From Shewanella halotolerans (GTDB taxonomy: Bacteria; Pseudomonadota; Gammaproteobacteria; Enterobacterales; Shewanellaceae), in assembly GCF_019457535.1 (NCBI RefSeq), contig NZ_CP080417.1:3596001-3660000 (forward strand): 64,000 bases of DNA. The letters are read 5' to 3'. A program made the translations under genes and the position numbers. This document shows positions 16,371 through 24,724 of the stretch, one piece after another. Numbering within the stretch: the stretch's first letter is position 1; each line of letters begins with the position of its first letter. The notes beneath the pieces were generated by a model, which was not told the DNA's origin, made no database searches, and was given only the letters and a program-made list of their open reading frames with translations.

Positions 16371-18395
16371 ATGAAATTGAATGTCGCCACTCGAGTCATC
16401 GGTGGATTTAGTGTCGTCACCTTACTGCTTATCGTCTTAGGTGTGGCGTCCCTAGTCACCAACGACAACATCAAGAGCAGCACCCTCGTTTTGCAAGACC
16501 TGAGCCTTCCCGCCCTGAAAAGCAGCAATGGCCTAACACAAAATCTTGCACTACAGGAAAAACAGCTACTGGTGGCCTTCCATAGCAAGCAATCCAAAGA
16601 GCTGCCTCAGGTTCGCAGCCAATTCACCAGCCTCAGCAAAGGCTTTATCACAGAGCTGGATCAACTCAATCGCATCATTCAGGGCCACGAGGATAATCTT
16701 GGCGGCCAGATCAAGTCACTCAGAGCCAACTACCAGTCGTTCAACGACAACAGCCTCAAGATGATGCAGGCAAGAGAGCAGTCGCTGCAGACTCAGGAGT
16801 CTTTGGTCGACAACCTGGAAAATCTCGAAGCCGCCGCCGATGATACCGCATCACTACTACTGGACCTTATCGATCTGGAGACGAGCGAAGATCCCACAGA
16901 GCGTGAAATTGCCGCCACGGCCAGTAACATAGACAACAGCTTCAGCAACCTGATCACCAGCAGTTATGACCTGGTCAATGCCAAGGAGAAATCCAAGTAC
17001 GAGACCATTCTCAAGGAACTGGACTACATCATCAGCGAAGCGCAAAACAAGCTGGAGTATGTAAGCCGTCACTGGGAAGGCGTCATCGACCAAGAGATGT
17101 TGGACAATATCAACGCTGAGGCTGGCAAGGTATTTACCATGCTCAACGGGCCGGACTCGATTCTTAAGCGCAAGGGTCAGCAGCTGGATTTTAACCTGCA
17201 GGCCAGTCAACTGCTTAATACCGTCGAATCCAACGCCACCGCCGTTAACCAGAGCATGGGCAGCCTGAACAAGGCGATCGAGTCCACCTCGCAAGCCGTA
17301 AGCGTCAAGGCGATCGACGAGATCGACAGCGCCAGCTATAAGACCCTAGCACTGGTCCTGATCGCCATCGTCGTCGCCGTGCTGGTGAGTATCGCAGTGA
17401 TCCGCCCACTTAAGAACTCACTCGATAAGGTCAACAACGCCCTCAATATCCTGGCCTCGGGTAACCTGACTCATAAGCTGGACGACAGCGGCCACGACGA
17501 ATTTGCCGAGCTGTCGCGCAACTGTAACCGACTGGTAGACAGCCTGCGTACCCTTATCCAAGGGATCCTGGACCGCTCTAACCAACTGGCTGCCGCCGCC
17601 GAAGAGACGTCGGCCATTACGGCGCAGACCACAGCAGGCATTCAAGAGCAGAAGAACCAGGTCGATCAGGTGGCAACCGCCACGACCCAGCTCAGCTCAA
17701 GCGCCATGCAGGTAAGCACCAGTGCCGACGAGGCCCTGAACCAGATCAGGCAAGCCGATGAAGAGGCGCAGCATATGCGTGCCATCGCCGATGAGAATAA
17801 GCGCACCATACTGGCGCTGGCCGACGAAGTCGCCAAAGCGGGACAGGTGATCAACAAGGTTCACTCAGACAGCGCCTCTATCGGCTCGATATTGGATGTG
17901 ATCCGTGGCATCGCCGAACAGACCAACCTGCTGGCGCTGAACGCCGCCATCGAGGCCGCCAGAGCCGGTGAACAGGGCCGAGGCTTTGCCGTGGTAGCCG
18001 ACGAGGTTCGCAGCCTGGCATCACGCACTCAAGACTCAACCCAAGAGATCCAGCAGATGATTCAGGTGCTGCAACAGGGTACCCAGGAAGCCGTTTCCGT
18101 GATGGAGCTGGGTCGTCAACAGGCTAGCAGCTGTGTCGAGAAGACAGAGCAGGCCAACGTCGCCTTGGAGAGCATCAGCAACGCTGTGCACTATGCCCAT
18201 GACTCAGGTACTCATATTGCCAATGCGGCCCAGGAGCAGAATTTGGTGAGCCAGCAGGTATCTGAGAAGCTAGAGCATATCGCAGCGATCTCCGAAGAGA
18301 CGGCCACAGGCGCCGATCAGACGGCACAATCTAGCCATCAGGTGGCCCAGCTTGCCGAAGAGCTCCAGGCCTCTGTGGGCGAGTTTAAGGTGTAA
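16371..18395 (+). CDS. Transmembrane methyl-accepting chemotaxis protein
   Basis: A 674-residue receptor. TM1 (about residues 10-32) and TM2 (about 325-347, LALVLIAIVVAVLVSIAVI) bound a largely helical periplasmic sensor of about 290 residues. The HAMP domain follows (about 348-402), then a signalling domain with the tip IAEQTNLLALNAAIEAARAG near residue 520. No ligand family can be named from the sensor. It has a consensus FliA promoter, so it belongs to the late flagellar regulon. GGAG is found 8 bases upstream of the ATG. It lacks the C-terminal CheR pentapeptide and ends GEFKV. Confidence 0.95.
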   Translation: MKLNVATRVIGGFSVVTLLLIVLGVASLVTNDNIKSSTLVLQDLSLPALKSSNGLTQNLALQEKQLLVAFHSKQSKELPQVRSQFTSLSKGFITELDQLNRIIQGHEDNLGGQIKSLRANYQSFNDNSLKMMQAREQSLQTQESLVDNLENLEAAADDTASLLLDLIDLETSEDPTEREIAATASNIDNSFSNLITSSYDLVNAKEKSKYETILKELDYIISEAQNKLEYVSRHWEGVIDQEMLDNINAEAGKVFTMLNGPDSILKRKGQQLDFNLQASQLLNTVESNATAVNQSMGSLNKAIESTSQAVSVKAIDEIDSASYKTLALVLIAIVVAVLVSIAVIRPLKNSLDKVNNALNILASGNLTHKLDDSGHDEFAELSRNCNRLVDSLRTLIQGILDRSNQLAAAAEETSAITAQTTAGIQEQKNQVDQVATATTQLSSSAMQVSTSADEALNQIRQADEEAQHMRAIADENKRTILALADEVAKAGQVINKVHSDSASIGSILDVIRGIAEQTNLLALNAAIEAARAGEQGRGFAVVADEVRSLASRTQDSTQEIQQMIQVLQQGTQEAVSVMELGRQQASSCVEKTEQANVALESISNAVHYAHDSGTHIANAAQEQNLVSQQVSEKLEHIAAISEETATGADQTAQSSHQVAQLAEELQASVGEFKV

Positions 18396-18448
18396 AAGCT
18401 AAAAACAAAGTTAAAGACATAGTAACGCCTTTAAACAGATGTAAAAAT

Positions 18449-18467
18449 CCACCTGCATAGCAGGTGG
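18449..18467. repeat. IS right-end hairpin
   Basis: Perfect 8-bp stem CCACCTGC / GCAGGTGG with an ATA loop. It is the subterminal palindrome that TnpA would recognise at the 3' end of the element. Confidence 0.85.
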
Positions 18468-18478
18468 CTTTGCTTTTG

Positions 18479-18499
18479 AGGCACCCTATAAGGGTGCCT
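18479..18499. repeat. Hairpin after tnpA
   Basis: Perfect 9-bp stem AGGCACCCT / AGGGTGCCT with an ATA loop, just beyond the tnpA stop codon. It has no U-tract in the tnpA direction, so its role as terminator is uncertain. Confidence 0.7.
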
Positions 18500-18506
18500 T
18501 TGGATG

Positions 18507-18950
18507 TTATGAAAGCTCAAGTTGTTGCTGACGTTCTGCATCTTCTTTAGCTTTTCTATCCTGATGCTTTACGTATCTTCTAATTATCTCTTCGTTGGCA
18601 CCAACTGAATCTACAAAATATCCTCTCTGCCAGAAATGGTTACCCCATAACTTCTTCTTTCGTAAGTATGGAAATTTATTAAATAACCTTATCGCCGTAC
18701 GACCTTTCAAAGTCCCCATTAGCTCTGAAACACTCAAGCTTGGAGGAGTTCTTACCACAAGATGTACGTGATCTACTTGAACATTCAATTCCACAACAGA
18801 ACATTTCTTCATGCTACAAAACACATAAATACTTCGATAAAGCTCCTTGCCAACATTTCCTCTCAAAATCTTATATCTATACTTCGGGGTCCACACAATG
18901 TGATACTGGCAACGATAGAAAACGTGAGAAGCGGATTCATATCTGCTCAT
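18507..18950 (-). CDS. tnpA: IS200-type transposase TnpA (Y1 HUH nuclease)
   Basis: A 147-residue, apparently intact Y1 transposase. The HUH motif is in NVQVDHVHLVV (about residues 57-67) and the catalytic tyrosine is in EEIIRRYVKHQD (near residue 125). The conserved N-terminal YHIVWTPKYRYKIL strand is also present. The enzyme dimer excises and inserts the element as a single-stranded circle. AAAAGGAG lies upstream of the ATG at 18950; hairpins in the leader may hold down translation, as in IS200. No frameshift is visible, so it may be active. Confidence 0.93.
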   Translation of the reverse strand: MSRYESASHVFYRCQYHIVWTPKYRYKILRGNVGKELYRSIYVFCSMKKCSVVELNVQVDHVHLVVRTPPSLSVSELMGTLKGRTAIRLFNKFPYLRKKKLWGNHFWQRGYFVDSVGANEEIIRRYVKHQDRKAKEDAERQQQLELS

Positions 18951-19038
18951 GCTATTTACTCCTTTTATTTGCTGGTAACAAACAACTGTGAGTATCTAGC
19001 ATGAGCACTCTACGGGCATAGCCCAGAAGGAACGATCA

Positions 19039-19057
19039 CCACCTCCATAGGAGGTGG
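19039..19057. repeat. IS left-end hairpin
   Basis: Perfect 8-bp stem CCACCTCC / GGAGGTGG with an ATA loop, the partner of the right-end hairpin. A smaller GGGC-ATA-GCCC hairpin at 19014-19024 lies inside it in the tnpA leader. Confidence 0.85.
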
Positions 19058-19072
19058 TTTCAGATTGCCAAC

Positions 19073-19103
19073 AAAAAAACCGGACTTAAGGTCCGGTTTT
19101 TTT
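19073..19103 (-). terminator. Terminator of the DUF3718 gene
   Basis: CCGGAC / GTCCGG stem with flanking A7 and T7 tracts, directly next to the IS end. Confidence 0.8.
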
Positions 19104-19130
19104 AATGCTTACTCGAAGCGTTCTGGCAGA

Positions 19131-19523
19131 TTAGTTGCCAGCAAGACGTTCCTTGATTGCCGCCGTAATTGGGCTACCGCCGTGACCATTACCCTCGGCC
19201 CACTCGACGACGGTCAGACCATCGGCTTCCTTGACGCTCAACTCTTCGGTAGAGAGGCGCTTGCTCATGAACTCACCCACATCGTTGGCGCCGCTGATCA
19301 TGGCGAAACGCAGCAGGCTGTTGCCATCACAGGCCACCCCTTCGTACACGTTACGTAGCTTAACGCGCGCTTCTTTTAATTTCTTACGTAAACGGTTTTT
19401 ATCGTCTGCCTGAACATAGTTACAGATGTTGGCAACGAGTTGATCGTTGGCTTTAACTGGCGCTGGAACAGTATAAACAGAGGCTGCAATCACCACAGCT
19501 AACGTAGTCGGTAAAAAACGCAT
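19131..19523 (-). CDS. DUF3718 periplasmic protein
   Basis: A 130-residue exported protein with a signal peptide (about residues 1-25, ending VKA-ND). The central region (ANICNYVQADDKNRLRKKLK, VKLRNVYEGVACDGNSLLRF) matches my recollection of DUF3718, a family common in Shewanella, with two conserved cysteines that probably form a disulfide. The remainder (MISGANDVGEFMSKRLSTEE) reads like a degenerate ankyrin-type helix pair. Function is unknown. It is monocistronic, with its own terminator. Confidence 0.75.
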   Translation of the reverse strand: MRFLPTTLAVVIAASVYTVPAPVKANDQLVANICNYVQADDKNRLRKKLKEARVKLRNVYEGVACDGNSLLRFAMISGANDVGEFMSKRLSTEELSVKEADGLTVVEWAEGNGHGGSPITAAIKERLAGN

Positions 19524-19608
19524 CGGGTACTCCTATAATATTTATTATTTTTTTCAGTAAGCTATCACTAAAGTGATGCCTAAAGACAACTCGGGGTAAC
19601 ACCATAAG

Positions 19609-20091
19609 TTAACATTTTTTTGCCAAATTGATAAAGCGATATTCCAAACCTTTATCATTTATGTGAGATTCACTGTCGAGCAGCTGCCAACTGCCATCAT
19701 CCCACTCCGGGAAATGGGTATCGCCCTCGACTTCGAGATTGATCTCGGTCAGATACAGGCGATCCGCCTGAGGTAATAGCTCGGCATAAAGCTGGCCACC
19801 GCCAATCACCACCAACTCCTCACAGCCCTGCACCACTTCCTTGGCTTGTTCGAATGAAGTCACGCAGGTCACGCCCTCGATAACCAGATCTTTTTGTCGA
19901 CTCACCACCAGGTTGTGGCGCCCAGGTAGGGGTCTACCGATGGATTCGAAGGTCTTACGGCCCATGACCACAGGCTTACCTAGGGTCATCTGTTTAAAGT
20001 GGCGCAGGTCTTCGGGCAGATGCCAGGGCATCTGATTATCTTTGCCGATAACCCGGTTATTTGCCATCGCGGCAATCATAGCTATTTTCAT
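19609..20091 (-). CDS. folA: Dihydrofolate reductase
   Basis: A 160-residue enzyme that reduces dihydrofolate to tetrahydrofolate with NADPH and is the trimethoprim target. The motifs are AAMANNRVIGKDNQMPWHLP (Met20 loop and substrate pocket), the acidic residue in LPEDLRHFK, VVMGRKTFESIGRPLPGR (NADPH binding) and VIGGGQLYAELLP. Length is typical of chromosomal FolA. It is monocistronic. Confidence 0.97.
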   Translation of the reverse strand: MKIAMIAAMANNRVIGKDNQMPWHLPEDLRHFKQMTLGKPVVMGRKTFESIGRPLPGRHNLVVSRQKDLVIEGVTCVTSFEQAKEVVQGCEELVVIGGGQLYAELLPQADRLYLTEINLEVEGDTHFPEWDDGSWQLLDSESHINDKGLEYRFINLAKKC

Positions 20092-20131
20092 GGGCTCTCC
20101 AACGGTCTTGTGCCGTCTGTAGGGTTAAGAA

Positions 20132-20602
20132 TTAGATCACTGGGCGGGTACGAAAATAAAGCAGACTGGGCATGGCGAGTCCGACAGATAACGCCCCTAA
20201 GATGAAGATGGTCTTCAAGCCATTGCTGATCACCTCTGCGGTCAACTCGGGGCTTACCTCAGACTGGGCAGACAGCTGCACCAAGGCGATCACTGTGTTG
20301 TAGGCATAGGTTCCCGGGATCATGGGGATGATCGCCGCTACGGCGTACATCAGCGGCGGTGCCAGATGTTTCTTGGCAAAGCCTATGGTTAACACCCCGA
20401 CCAAGGCCGCCGCGGCAAAGGTACACCACTCTATCGGCATACCGAAATGCAGCAGCAAGGTGCGCAGGCTGTGACCGAGGGCGCCAGCCAGGGCGCAGTA
20501 AGGCAAGAAGCGTTTGGGCACATTGAACACCATGGCGAACCCCACCGCAGGAACAGCCGAGAAGGCCGCATCGTTTAGCAGCTTGAGCAGCAGTTCCATC
20601 AT
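20132..20602 (-). CDS. yjjB: ThrE-type exporter, small subunit (YjjB-like)
   Basis: A 156-residue integral membrane protein with four or five hydrophobic segments, of the DUF3815/ThrE_2 family. It is the C-terminal half of a split threonine/serine exporter; in E. coli YjjB works with YjjP, implicated in succinate export. The start at 20602 is preferred because its ATG overlaps the yjjP stop codon (ATGA type) and AGGA is found upstream; the open frame to 20680 lies inside yjjP. A conserved IPMIPGTYAYNTV loop is visible. Confidence 0.88.
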   Translation of the reverse strand: MMELLLKLLNDAAFSAVPAVGFAMVFNVPKRFLPYCALAGALGHSLRTLLLHFGMPIEWCTFAAAALVGVLTIGFAKKHLAPPLMYAVAAIIPMIPGTYAYNTVIALVQLSAQSEVSPELTAEVISNGLKTIFILGALSVGLAMPSLLYFRTRPVI

Positions 20603-21360
20603 AGGAAAAGTCCTCCCAGTTGCATGGCGATGGTGATCCCTATGACGGATGAGACGGTCAACAGGGTGGCGTGTCCCCAACGGGAGATCCCCACGTTAAG
20701 GTGCCCCTTCACCATATCCGAGATCGCATTGATCATGGGAAAACCCGGCACCAACATCAGCACGCTGGCGGCCATCGGCAGCTTAGGGGTATCGGTCAGT
20801 TGCAGGTGATAGCCCATCTGCGCCACCAAGGTGGTAATAAAGGCGGTCACGGCAAAATTCACCAGCAGGTTGAAATGATGCTTGGCGATGGCCAGACGCA
20901 CCGACATGCCCACTGATGCCGCCAGTATGGTGATCAATACCGCCATGGTATCGCCACCAAATAAGTGACAGAAGCTGCCACAGGATAGGCCGATCATGGG
21001 CACCAGATAGCGCCTCGGATAGCTCTTTGGCTGGATCCGCGAGACACGTTTACGCACCTCGTTGAGGCCGTAGATCCCCTTCTCGGTCAACAGACAGATG
21101 CGCTGCAGCTCGCAGATGATGGTCATATTGATGCCATGCTCGCGAATGCGCCGGGTAGTGGTGATACAGCGACCGTGCACCAGGCTGGTCAGCACCAGGG
21201 AATTAGAGGAGATGGAGATCTCGACACTGGCGAGACCTAATGCCTGACCCAGGCGCTGACTGATCTCTTCGACGAGGTCGGACTCAGCACCATAGGCCAG
21301 TAAGAGTTGAGCAACCCGGACAACCTGCCGGGTAATATCATTTTGAGTATCGGCGTACAC
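20599..21360 (-). CDS. yjjP: ThrE-type exporter, large subunit (YjjP-like)
   Basis: A 253-residue DUF1212/ThrE_1 family protein. An N-terminal cytoplasmic region of about 115 residues (RVAQLLLAYGAESDLVEE, SLVHGRCITTTRRI) is followed by about five membrane segments, including a VPGFPMINAISDMVKGHL loop. It starts at GTG 21360, with GAGAG upstream. Its stop overlaps the yjjB start, giving coupled synthesis of the two halves. Substrate is inferred from the family (amino acid or dicarboxylate). Confidence 0.88.
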   Translation of the reverse strand: MYADTQNDITRQVVRVAQLLLAYGAESDLVEEISQRLGQALGLASVEISISSNSLVLTSLVHGRCITTTRRIREHGINMTIICELQRICLLTEKGIYGLNEVRKRVSRIQPKSYPRRYLVPMIGLSCGSFCHLFGGDTMAVLITILAASVGMSVRLAIAKHHFNLLVNFAVTAFITTLVAQMGYHLQLTDTPKLPMAASVLMLVPGFPMINAISDMVKGHLNVGISRWGHATLLTVSSVIGITIAMQLGGLFL

Positions 21361-21395
21361 AATTCTCTCAGAATGAAAGGGGTAACTTAATAAAC

Positions 21396-22559
21396 TTACC
21401 TTTGATAGATGATTTCGACATCATAGTCATCATCATCGAAGTCGTCGTCGAAGTCATCATCATAGTCTTCGTTGACCACTTCCTGGGTCTTCTGATGATA
21501 GTTGTCCCACTTAAACTCGACCTCGGCATCGGGATCTTCCTCGACCTCTGGTGGCAGAGCATCGATAAAGTCCATCAGCTTGAGCGCCAGTTCCTGCGTG
21601 CCTTCGCGGTTGTAGGCCGAAATACAGTAGACATCGCCCTGCCAATCCAGCTCTTTGACGATGCGATCGACGCGCTCTTGCAGCTCCTCTTCGAGCAGCA
21701 GGTCAGTCTTGTTGAACACCAACCAACGTGGCTTGCTGGCCAGTAGCGGCGAGTGCTTCTCTAGCTCACCCACTATGGCGCGGGCGCTGTCGACGGGATC
21801 GCTGCCATCGATAGGCTCGATATCCAGGATATGCAGCAGCACACGGCAACGCTCGAGGTGCTTAAGGAAGCGAATACCCAGGCCAGCCCCTTCGGCGGCG
21901 CCTTCGATCAGACCGGGAATATCGGCGATCACAAAGCTTTGGCCATGTCTTGGTGTCACAACCCCTAGGTTAGGCACAAGAGTGGTAAATGGATAATCGG
22001 CGACCTTGGGCTTGGCACGAGACACTGAGCGAATAAAGGTCGATTTACCTGCGTTAGGCATACCCAGCAGACCCACATCCGCCAACAGCATCAGCTCGAG
22101 TCTCAGGCTACGCACCTCACCCGGCGTCCCTAATGTCTTCTGACGCGGTGCGCGGTTGGTGCTGCTCTTAAAGCGAGTGTTACCCAGGCCATGGAAGCCA
22201 CCTTTAGCTACCAACAGCTTCTGACCATGGGTCTTGAGATCCCCAAGGGCTTCCTGGGTCTCTTCATCGACGGCGCGGGTCCCGACTGGCACCTTAAGAA
22301 TAAGATCTTTACCGCCATGACCGGTACAGTCGCGACCACGACCATTCTCGCCACGCTCGGCAAAATGGAAACGCTCGAAACGGTAATCGATCAGGGTGTT
22401 GAGGTTTTCATCGGCCTGCAGATAAACACTGCCACCGTCACCACCGTCACCACCATCTGGGCCGCCATCGGGCACATACTTCTCGCGTCGAAAACTAACG
22501 CAACCACTACCGCCATCACCAGCTTCGACTCTGATCACGGCTTCATCGACAAACTTCAT
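21396..22559 (-). CDS. obgE: Obg-family GTPase ObgE/CgtA
   Basis: A 387-residue essential GTPase in 50S ribosome assembly and stress control. The glycine-rich Obg domain (residues 1 to about 158, with GGPDGGDGGDGGSVYL) precedes the G domain (G1 GMPNAGKST, G3 DIPGL, G4 NKTD). A very acidic C-terminal tail is dominated by Asp (residues about 355-380). The start at 22559 (MKFVDEAVI) is canonical; six extra upstream codons are discounted. It follows rplU-rpmA on the same strand, the usual order, but 216 bases with a terminator intervene. Confidence 0.97.
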   Translation of the reverse strand: MKFVDEAVIRVEAGDGGSGCVSFRREKYVPDGGPDGGDGGDGGSVYLQADENLNTLIDYRFERFHFAERGENGRGRDCTGHGGKDLILKVPVGTRAVDEETQEALGDLKTHGQKLLVAKGGFHGLGNTRFKSSTNRAPRQKTLGTPGEVRSLRLELMLLADVGLLGMPNAGKSTFIRSVSRAKPKVADYPFTTLVPNLGVVTPRHGQSFVIADIPGLIEGAAEGAGLGIRFLKHLERCRVLLHILDIEPIDGSDPVDSARAIVGELEKHSPLLASKPRWLVFNKTDLLLEEELQERVDRIVKELDWQGDVYCISAYNREGTQELALKLMDFIDALPPEVEEDPDAEVEFKWDNYHQKTQEVVNEDYDDDFDDDFDDDDYDVEIIYQR

Positions 22560-22725
22560 ACCAACTCCAGGCGCCAAACAATAGACCGATTATACTGCCT
22601 ATCGAAACTTACCGCCAAAAAACAATGATGCAACTGCCCCAGCACACAAGCGGCAGAGACAATATTGGACTGGTGCTGGAGCGATATACAGGCTCTTTCA
22701 CCAGTAATGATTCTTCATAAACAAT

Positions 22726-22750
22726 AAAGCCCCACCAGAGGCAGGGCTTT
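22726..22750 (-). terminator. Terminator after rpmA
   Basis: AAAGCCC / GGGCTTT stem, 25 bases beyond the rpmA stop codon. It separates the ribosomal genes from obgE. Confidence 0.65.
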
Positions 22751-22775
22751 AGAAACTAGCTTGGGTAGCTAAGTA

Positions 22776-23030
22776 TTAAGCTTCGATGCTAATGAACTTG
22801 CGGTTCTTAGGACCTTTAACTTCGAACTTAACTTTACCGTCAGTTAGTGCAAATAGAGTATGGTCACGACCGATACCTACGTTAACACCTGCGTGGAACT
22901 TAGTACCACGTTGACGAACGATGATGTTACCAGCTAGAACTGATTCACCACCGAAACGCTTAACACCAAGACGTTTGCTTTCTGAATCGCGGCCGTTACG
23001 AGTAGAACCGCCAGCTTTTTTATGTGCCAT
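22776..23030 (-). CDS. rpmA: 50S ribosomal protein L27
   Basis: An 84-residue ribosomal protein. The N-terminus [20 protein letters not shown] is the tail that reaches the peptidyl-transferase centre. The remainder ([31 protein letters not shown]) is fully canonical. It is cotranscribed with rplU, 15 bases upstream, and a terminator follows. Confidence 0.98.
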
Positions 23031-23045
23031 TAGTTAGACCCCTTA

Positions 23046-23357
23046 TTAAGCGTTGATAGCTGTAATTTTAACTTCGGTGAACCACTGACGGTGGCCCATC
23101 TTCTTGTCGTGGTGCTTACGACGGCGGAACTTAACGATAGTTACCTTCTCGCCACGGCCATGGCTGATCACTTCAGCTACAACCTTACCACCTTCAACTA
23201 AAGGTGCACCAACGTGTACAGTTTCACCATCTGCAACCAAAAGAACTTGGTCGAATTCGATAGTTTCGCCTGTAGCAACTTCTAATTTTTCTAGACGTAC
23301 AGTATGGCCTTCAGCAACACGGTGTTGCTTACCACCACTTTGAAAAACAGCGTACAT
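23046..23357 (-). CDS. rplU: 50S ribosomal protein L21
   Basis: A 103-residue ribosomal protein. MYAVFQSGGKQHRVAEG and the C-terminal FRRRKHHDKKMGHRQWFTEV are diagnostic. It is the first gene of rplU-rpmA and is divergent from ispB, the common gamma-proteobacterial arrangement, across 275 bases of otherwise empty promoter sequence (23358-23632). Confidence 0.98.
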   Translation of the reverse strand: MYAVFQSGGKQHRVAEGHTVRLEKLEVATGETIEFDQVLLVADGETVHVGAPLVEGGKVVAEVISHGRGEKVTIVKFRRRKHHDKKMGHRQWFTEVKITAINA

Positions 23358-23632
23358 AGCTATTTTACTCCGATATTTCTAGCACGCAGACCCTTTTTGT
23401 TTGGCTGGGTGCTATAAAAGCTTTAATGACAATGGTCGCGGAGTTTACGCTAAGTTCGCCTGGCTGACAAGTCCTAATTCACTTTGATCAAAAAAAGATC
23501 GGAATTACTCGCACAATACTCTTCTGCTACTGTCAGGCGAGGCATTTTTAGGTAGAATCCAATAATTATAACATTTTCGCCTTAATTTGGGCTGTCTGAA
23601 TTACCTCGCAACCCTAAAAGTAGAGCCATTAT

Positions 23633-24604
23633 ATGGATTTGAATGCCATTCGTCAGCTGGCAGACGCTGATATGAAAGCCGTCGACCAACTTATCTATAA
23701 GCAGTTGGAATCGGATGTCGCCCTTATTAATCAACTCGGATTCTACATCATCAATGGCGGCGGCAAACGCATGCGCCCGTTGCTCTCTATCTTGGCCGCC
23801 CGCGCCATCGCCTATGAAGGTGAAGCACATCTTAAACTGGCGGCAATCGTTGAGTTTATCCATACCGCTTCTCTGCTACACGACGACGTGGTCGATGAAT
23901 CTATGCTTAGGCGCGGCCGGGAAACCGCCAACGCCCTGTTTGGTAATAGCGCCAGCGTATTGGTAGGTGACTTCCTCTATACCCGCTCTTTCCAGATGAT
24001 GACAGAGCTTAAGAGCATGGAGGTGCTTGAAGTGCTCGCCGATGCCACCAACGTACTGGCAGAAGGCGAAGTATTGCAGCTAATGAACTGTAACGACCCA
24101 GACACCAGTGAAGAAAGCTACATGCGGGTGATCTACTGCAAGACGGCGAAACTATTTGAAGCCGCCACCCGTCTGGCAGGCGTGCTGGCCGATAGCAGCA
24201 TAGAAGTGCAGACTGCACTGGCCGACTATGGCAAGTATCTGGGCACCGCCTTCCAACTCACCGACGACCTACTGGATTATACGGCCGATACCGAGGCCCT
24301 GGGTAAGAACATAGGCGACGACCTGGCCGAGGGTAAGCCTACCCTGCCGCTTATCTACGCCATCGCCAACGGCAACGAGCTGGAGCGTCAATTGATTCGC
24401 GATGCGATCGAGAAAGGCGACGGCACTGAGCATATCGATACCATATTAAATGCCCTTAAGCAGTGTGGCGCCCTGGACTACACAGAGAAACGCGCTCAGG
24501 AAGAAGCAGAGAAGGCGATACGCGCATTAGATCTAATTCCCAATAGCGACTATAAGCAGGCCCTGATATCGCTGGCGAGAATCGCCGTGGCGCGCGATCA
24601 CTAA
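23633..24604 (+). CDS. ispB: Octaprenyl diphosphate synthase
   Basis: A 323-residue trans-polyprenyl synthase that elongates FPP to the C40 side chain of ubiquinone and menaquinone. The first Asp-rich motif is in LLHDDVVDESMLRRG (about residues 83-97) and the second in QLTDDLLDYTAD (about 210-221); GGGKRMRP near residue 42 binds the pyrophosphate of IPP. The ATG at 23633 is standard. It is monocistronic and ends at a strong bidirectional terminator. Confidence 0.96.
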   Translation: MDLNAIRQLADADMKAVDQLIYKQLESDVALINQLGFYIINGGGKRMRPLLSILAARAIAYEGEAHLKLAAIVEFIHTASLLHDDVVDESMLRRGRETANALFGNSASVLVGDFLYTRSFQMMTELKSMEVLEVLADATNVLAEGEVLQLMNCNDPDTSEESYMRVIYCKTAKLFEAATRLAGVLADSSIEVQTALADYGKYLGTAFQLTDDLLDYTADTEALGKNIGDDLAEGKPTLPLIYAIANGNELERQLIRDAIEKGDGTEHIDTILNALKQCGALDYTEKRAQEEAEKAIRALDLIPNSDYKQALISLARIAVARDH

Positions 24605-24669
24605 GTCGCAGACGATTAGCTCCTAATCAGTCTTTCGCCCCTCGATGTCAAGATAAAAGTTACCCATAA

Positions 24670-24697
24670 AAAAATGGAGCCAATCGGCTCCATTTTT
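24670..24697. terminator. Bidirectional terminator, ispB / mdh
   Basis: A 12-bp stem (AAAAATGGAGCC / GGCTCCATTTTT) with an AATC loop lies between convergent genes. Confidence 0.88.
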
Positions 24698-24724
24698 ATT
24701 TAAGGACTAACTAGAGGCTTAGCC

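Larger units (their letters stand above)
18441..19066 (-). mobile_element. IS200/IS605-family insertion sequence (IS200 group, tnpA only)
   Basis: A single Y1 transposase gene is bounded by matching subterminal hairpins: 18449-18467 (right end relative to tnpA) and 19039-19057 (left end), both CCACCT(G/C)C-ATA-G(G/C)AGGTGG. There are no terminal inverted repeats or target duplication, as expected for this family, which moves as single-stranded DNA. No tnpB is present. It sits between the chemoreceptor and the DUF3718 gene and interrupts neither. The outer boundaries are estimates placed a few bases outside the hairpins. Confidence 0.85.

Noticed and set aside
18441..19066. tnpB or guide RNA (omega RNA) associated with the IS
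   Set aside because: The element has room only for tnpA; no TnpB domain in any frame nearby.
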